Assembly (NCBI GenBank): GCA_021234155.1
Contig: JAJEKV010000098.1
Span: forward strand, 2,630,592-2,694,591
Origin: Isoetes taiwanensis
Lineage: Eukaryota > Streptophyta > Lycopodiopsida > Isoetales > Isoetaceae
Direction of reading: 5' to 3'
DNA length: 64,000 bases
Shown here piece after piece: positions 59,216 to 64,000 of this stretch. The position numbers were made by a program, and so were the translations under genes. Within the stretch, counting starts at the first letter, position 1. Every line of letters begins with the position of its first letter. The notes below the pieces were generated by a model. That model did no database searches. It was given only the letters and a program-made list of their open reading frames with translations, and was not told the origin of the DNA.

Positions 59216-60993
59216 GAGTATCACTCCTCATGGAATCTCTATAGATCCCAAAAAGGCCAGCACAGGCTAAATTTGGGCCTTAGATGTTGGGCTCCAATAT
59301 GATAGAGACACGTGGCTTATGCCACTTATGTAATTCCCCAGAGAGCTAGCATCCCCCCTCCGGGGCACCCTAAGAGATTGACTGACCTTTATAAAAGAGG
59401 CCATATGGTGCCCAATGGTCTTTTAGGGAGTGAACAATGTTGTCCCGAAAAGTTTTTCATAAATGTGCAGTGTTGAAACTTGATGGTCAAATAATATCAA
59501 TGTTGATGGGGCAGACTTGGTGTTAATAGATTTACATGTATCATGTCCATCCCTTATATTTTGGGGTGGTCTAATTTATATACAAGTGTTAATAATGTGG
59601 GGGGCATTATATGAACCTTGTGATTAGGCATTCTAGCATAAGTGCTAGATCGTGATGACTCCGTGGGAAAACGATTTTGTTAAAAGAGACATATCAAATT
59701 TACATGGCGTGGGTGGGTCTGTGATTGAACCTTGAAAAAATGCCACCATTGTGACCTAAATAATCCAGGCGTTGGATACCCTTAACCTGGTTTGGATCCA
59801 ATCCTCCAAGATCACCAAAAAAGGTCCCTTCCTTTGGGATTCCATAGTCAATTGCATAGTTAAATGCTTATTACACAGTTTGGGCCATTTTTGGCCAGAT
59901 GGAGCTCTCTTATCGTGGAGGCACTCGCTTTGCTTCCTCTTTCTCTTCTACCCGCATCTCTAGTCCAGTCAATTTCGACTTGCATGGAAGTGATTTATTC
60001 GATTTAATGGAGAAATAAGGGAGAAAAATATGCCGGAAGAAAACCCTCAAAATCTCGATAAGGGTGGGGATTTCTGCACCATTACTGTGCAGTAAGGAGA
60101 GATCCTAGACCAGGCTAAGAGTGTCCCATGCCAATAATCCATATGAAAAAATCCACGGGGGTCACAGTGTGTATGAGCCCATGAAGAACCTGGTGCCATA
60201 TGCGTGGGTCTGAATCCACCTTATAACTTTTAATTTGCAAAAAGGGATATGTACATTGCCTTGAAGGATGCCCACATCATAATGCTACAAAAAGAACTCT
60301 GTTTAAATATTTACATCTTGTCCGTCGAGCTATGGTAGTTAGGGTTGACAAAGGCCTTGTTTTTTTTTCTTGCTCTATGAAGGGTCGATCCGCTAGATTT
60401 TAGATGCTTGATTTGTGCCTAAATCTTTGCAAAAAAACCTTGATGGGATGCAGAGTCATAGAGATCTGCTGGATTTATGGCATTTGCCAAGAGTTTTTAC
60501 TAGCACAAACACTATAGCGCATCCATCATGGATTTGATCTTTGGAAACAAAGCCCAGAGTGAGGCGACAAGGGAGGCTTACTCTAGGTGACTTATTCCAA
60601 GTTTGGCACCAAGGAAAGTAAATCTCTGATGAATTTGTACTAAAAATTGATTGTTAAACATCCGACAAAATTTTTGTGTGTTCTAAGCTAGAAAGATTGT
60701 GACATGTCCTTGTGGGTTAGGAAGCGTATGCCAAAAATCCTGTGTAGAGCAAATCTTTAGGGAATAAGACATGGCCCTTGACACAATATAAACTGTTAAT
60801 GGAGTGTTCTAGCTGTTTGCAGAGGATAACTCTGAATTGCTAAAGATAGAAATGATATATTGACAGAGTCGAATGCCGAGTATGACAATCCAGTTTTTGC
60901 CAAGCAAGCTGGTGGTTGCTATTTGCATTGACATAGTAGCAGTGGCAAGGACCTCAGAGTTTTGCTGCAATGCTTTCCTTATGCAATAGTTCA
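59216..60993. other. Intergenic, no gene seen
   Basis: No conserved frame. A short T-run lies at about 60360. The region may contain unrecognised LTR or UTR remnants linked to the gypsy scrap at 59.0-59.2 kb. Confidence 0.4.
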
Positions 60994-61482
60994 TGTTCGA
61001 ATTCTCCATTATTGGATGTGGCACCTTTGATCTCTTCCATCTTTATGCCTAATAAGACTCTTATACATGCATAATAAGACTCTTATACATGCATATATTG
61101 TATCTCATAATGAATAAATATTTATCTTGTTGTGGGGGGCAAAGGGTTGTGCTCCTTAGCTCGTCTTTGCTGCGTTTTACATATTCTTAATATGGTATTA
61201 GATCTGAGTTCTTCTGCAATCACTTTTCGTGGACTCAGCGGAACAAAGATACTTTATGTGTTTTCTAGAATTGGCTTTCCTATATGGAAGTTGAAGATGG
61301 AGCTGGTATTGAAAGCGATTAGCTTTTCAACTATGTGACTGAAAAGATCCCAATTCCAACACAACCTTTGACAAATACTAGTGCTAGTTACTAATAGAGC
61401 AGAGTATAATTCTTGGATCAATTTTTTTTATGATTGGCGCAAAAAAAGATGAGGTGGCTCAATCACCGTTATAGTTGGGAGC

Positions 61483-61557
61483 AAACACGTTTGCGCTTTT
61501 TTGCAAACGTTTGCAAACGTTGTTTTGCAAACACTGTTTGCAAACGTGTTTGCACAT
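61483..61557. repeat. GCAAAC/GTTTGC palindromic cluster
   Basis: In about 75 bp the hexamer GCAAAC or GTTTGC occurs around ten times in both orientations (for example GCAAACGTTTGCAAACGTTG), forming overlapping dyads. It lies in the internal region of the copia-like element. Confidence 0.9.
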
Positions 61558-62647
61558 GAGCCAAAAAATACCAATTAGGGAGCAAGTACCGCACCAATTA
61601 GGAATGGCCCGAAATGGAGTTCTTTCTCGCCTAATCCTTCTTGCTCCAACTCTTAGGCGCTCAGATAAATATCCACTGTGTTCTTTTCCCAAAAAAAAAG
61701 CAGTTTCCTTGTTCTACGGCATTGATTTCGTTTTTTGATCTGACTCTTCCTATTCTTGTATTGTATATGCATGATAGCAGATGCAAACAAGACGTTTGCA
61801 CATTTGGTGCAATAAAGAGCCCATATTAATGGATATTAGCAATTTCAAGTCATCCTCTAATATATATAGTCTTCGTAACGATATTGTTAATCTTCGTTTT
61901 TTTTTTCTTTTTACTAATCCATTTGAATATCACCTTGTCAAATTCAAATGTTTAATGGATGGACTGTCTATCGCTGGCGCCACTAATGTAGCAGACTATC
62001 ATGTGCCGTATGAATTTCAAGTAATTCAGAGTGTACTATTTGACAAAGATAACCTTTTCTTAGATCGTATTCAAGCGGTGTTGAAGAACAAAACCAACAA
62101 AACTTCAAAAATTTGCTAAGGATCAAGAAGAAAAGGCTCTTGTTGTCATCGATAAAAAGTGGGGACATGACAGTGAGTAGGCATTTTATTTTGATGATCG
62201 TGATTACTGTGATGATTATAGTTATTCAGATGCTCGTGATGAGCGATCTTGTCGTGGATCGTGGTCCTTTTTGTGATCGATCTAATCGTGGTCATAGCAG
62301 TGGTGGTTGTGGTAGTTCTTCTTGAAGTCCAACTATCTATGAGTATTGCAAAAAGACTGTTCATGATTAAGATGATTGTTATTACAAGAAATTTGATGAA
62401 GAAGGAGTGAATCGCGAGGAACTTTCTCACTATTATGATATATTGGCATATGCCAGACGATTGCTTATCTATTTTCTGACAAATTCTTATTCTTCTACAA
62501 TCTCATTAGAGACCGATTTACTAGAAATTGATCAGTGTATAATGAAATTTTCATTTGAGATGCTTGTTATTGCAGAGATGGTAACATGGTGATGCATCTG
62601 TTAAGGCGTCCAAACTTAATGATATATCTGCAAGAACAATAGAGAAC

Positions 62648-63415
62648 AAAGCTCGCCACCCAACCGGGCTATACTGAGCAAGAGAATCTCCGAGAAAGAC
62701 TATATTTTGGAAGAAGGAAAGGTTTAAGAAAAATCAATTTAGCATTAAAGGACTCTTCTCTAGCGGTCTTGCAAATTTAAGGAAGAATATAAGCTTATAA
62801 TTGGCTAAGGCAAGATGCTTTGGGAATTCTCAAAGGATTGAAAGTTTCTCCAAACAGGCAATCCACAACACAAACATATACAGAGATATGTCTGGATGGT
62901 GGAATGGAAAGGAAAATCAAGGCTTATTGAGGAAGGAATCGGATTCAAGAGCTGATGTCGATCTACTGGAATTGATTGCAGATGTTTTTGACACAGATGT
63001 TGCCGATTCACAGATGTCAAACCAAACATCTCCAAATCCAATCTACTTTGAGATGTCCGATTTCTATCCGGGTTGATAGTCGTTGTTGCCTCCAATTTGT
63101 TCGATGTTGCTCCTTTAAATAAGCCGAGTTTGCTTTGAAAATGGTCGTTGCGCTTTATTTATTTTATTTATTTATTTTTTGTAAAAATTCATCTTATCTT
63201 ATTTTAAGGAGATAGTATCCTTTTCTTACTCCTTGGATTTCCCTATTAATAACCTTAAAAGCCTTGCTAATGTTATGGACCACCTCCTAAAGGTCTCTTA
63301 TTAATATAATCCCTATAATTTGGCATAGATGTTTCGTTCAATGGTTTGACATAGATACATTTTACTTTTTTTGTCTTTCTCCCCGTAGCCACTCCCTCAA
63401 GCACCACCATATCAG
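62648..63415 (+). repeat. Dispersed repeat, second copy of 47484-48425
   Basis: Same order of conserved blocks as the 47.5-kb copy (CCACCCAACCGGGCTATACTG, AAGAGAATCTCCGAGAAAGA, GGCAATCCACAAC) with shorter spacing in the second half. A private 91-codon frame (62801-63076) is acidic at its C-terminus and unrecognised. An ATTT-rich run lies near 63153-63180. Confidence 0.75.
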
Positions 63416-63575
63416 CATCATTTAGTCTCTCTCAACTTTAGATAAATTTATTTTTATGAGATCACATATTTCTTTACCAATCGACCAAGGGTCGATGGTG
63501 TTCGAATTCTCCATCATTGGACATGGCACCTTTGATCTCTTCCATTATAATGTCTGATATGGCTCTTCATGTATA

Positions 63576-64000
63576 CATATTTTTTTGAAGCCTAAAAATT
63601 CATGCTACTAATGCAGAGACCATGCCCATGATTGCTGGGCTTATCCTGTCTCGATGTATCTAAAACAATAGATAGCATCTTGGACCGAGGAATAGAAGCC
63701 GTGCAATTTCACTTCTGCTTCTCTGTTTAATTCGTATGCAAGTGCCTACTCGAAAAAGATTTGTCCTTCTATCCTTAATATGATATGAAATAGATTGTCT
63801 GCTCCAAATAATCTATCGAGCTGGCCCCCGTGCAAATGTTAAACCATACAATTTTCTTCTGATGGTACGGAGGCTAAGCCAAAATGCCGGCCCTCTTGAA
63901 AAAATATTAATAAGAAGTTTATGCAAAATATATGTTGGTCTTCGTATTTAGAGTAGCTCCATTTGTTGGATTTTGTAGGTACTGCAAGATGATACTGCTT
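63576..64000. other. Right flank, no gene seen
   Basis: AT-rich sequence after the truncated 3' LTR. No frame longer than 60 codons and no recognisable motif up to the window end. Confidence 0.45.

Larger units (their letters stand above)
60994..63575 (+). mobile_element. Ty1/copia-like LTR element with degenerate gag, 3' LTR truncated
   Basis: The 5' LTR (60994-61192, starting TGTTCGAATTCTCCAT) is followed by a degenerate PBS TGGTATTAGATC (two mismatches to the tRNA-Met site). The start of the LTR is repeated at 63499-63575 (same TGTTCGAATTCTCCAT and TGGCACCTTTGATCTCTTCC), giving a partial 3' LTR. In between, gag-like pieces occur: a WKLKMELVLKAI start (about 61285), MDGLSIAGATNVADYH, and a zinc-knuckle remnant YCKKTVHD-x-DDCYYK (about 62344-62385). 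No pol remains. The dispersed repeat at 62648-63415 lies inside. Confidence 0.75.

Overview
This is a plant nuclear window, rich in repeats and poor in genes. Three things point to a land plant: a 13-exon gene for mitochondrial NADH-cytochrome b5 reductase of the plant CBR2 type, a short high-identity insert of plastid rpoC1, and abundant LTR retrotransposons primed by initiator tRNA-Met. The DUF7869-type mobile genes and a cytosolic kinase fused to a GH18-like domain make a seedless vascular plant (fern or lycophyte) my best guess. That guess is inference only.

Layout. 0-2.3 kb: C-terminal part of a kinase joined to a catalytically dead GH18 domain (plus strand, cut by the window edge). 2.6-3.4 kb and 11.5-12.8 kb: two hAT-like ends built from many copies of GGGGAGGTTTCC, one followed by a BED zinc-finger ORF. 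6.6-11.5 kb: a decayed Ty1/copia element (minus), interrupted just before its VDD catalytic motif by a 1-kb processed retrocopy with poly(A) and a 14-bp target duplication. 16.5-19.2 kb: the CBR2-like gene, the only complete conserved host gene I can see. 23.3-25.9 kb: a decayed Ty3/gypsy pol (minus). 26.0-27.74 kb: a gypsy-type LTR piece running into a nearly perfect inverted repeat with ~486-bp arms.

28.3-39.3 kb: three exons of a terminal uridylyltransferase (URT1/HESO1 type) on the minus strand, each damaged. The ~10.3-kb gap between two of them holds a tandem duplication, a DUF7869 gene (minus), a divergent two-exon gene (plus), a coiled-coil ORF and a set of GATCGC palindromes. 39.9-44.6 kb: two LTRs of one family in the same orientation around an internal region with a PBS, a poly(A)-tailed retrocopy, and an ORF whose first ten residues resemble the histone H3 tail. 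A histone H3 pseudogene abuts the right LTR on the minus strand. 46.45-47.4 kb: another LTR of that broad family, minus orientation, with PBS.

47.5-64 kb: dispersed and tandem repeats, the rpoC1 insert, a LINE relic (53.7-55.2 kb, minus), a second and more decayed DUF7869 gene (55.4-58.6 kb, plus) split by an ~817-bp hAT MITE, a gypsy RT scrap at 59 kb, and a copia-like element with 5' LTR, degenerate PBS and gag remnants (61.0-63.6 kb).

Only the reductase and the kinase-GH18 gene look like intact host genes. Everything else is mobile, captured or decayed. Exon boundaries are read by eye from splice signals and family homology. Domain names rest on motif recognition, not on searches.
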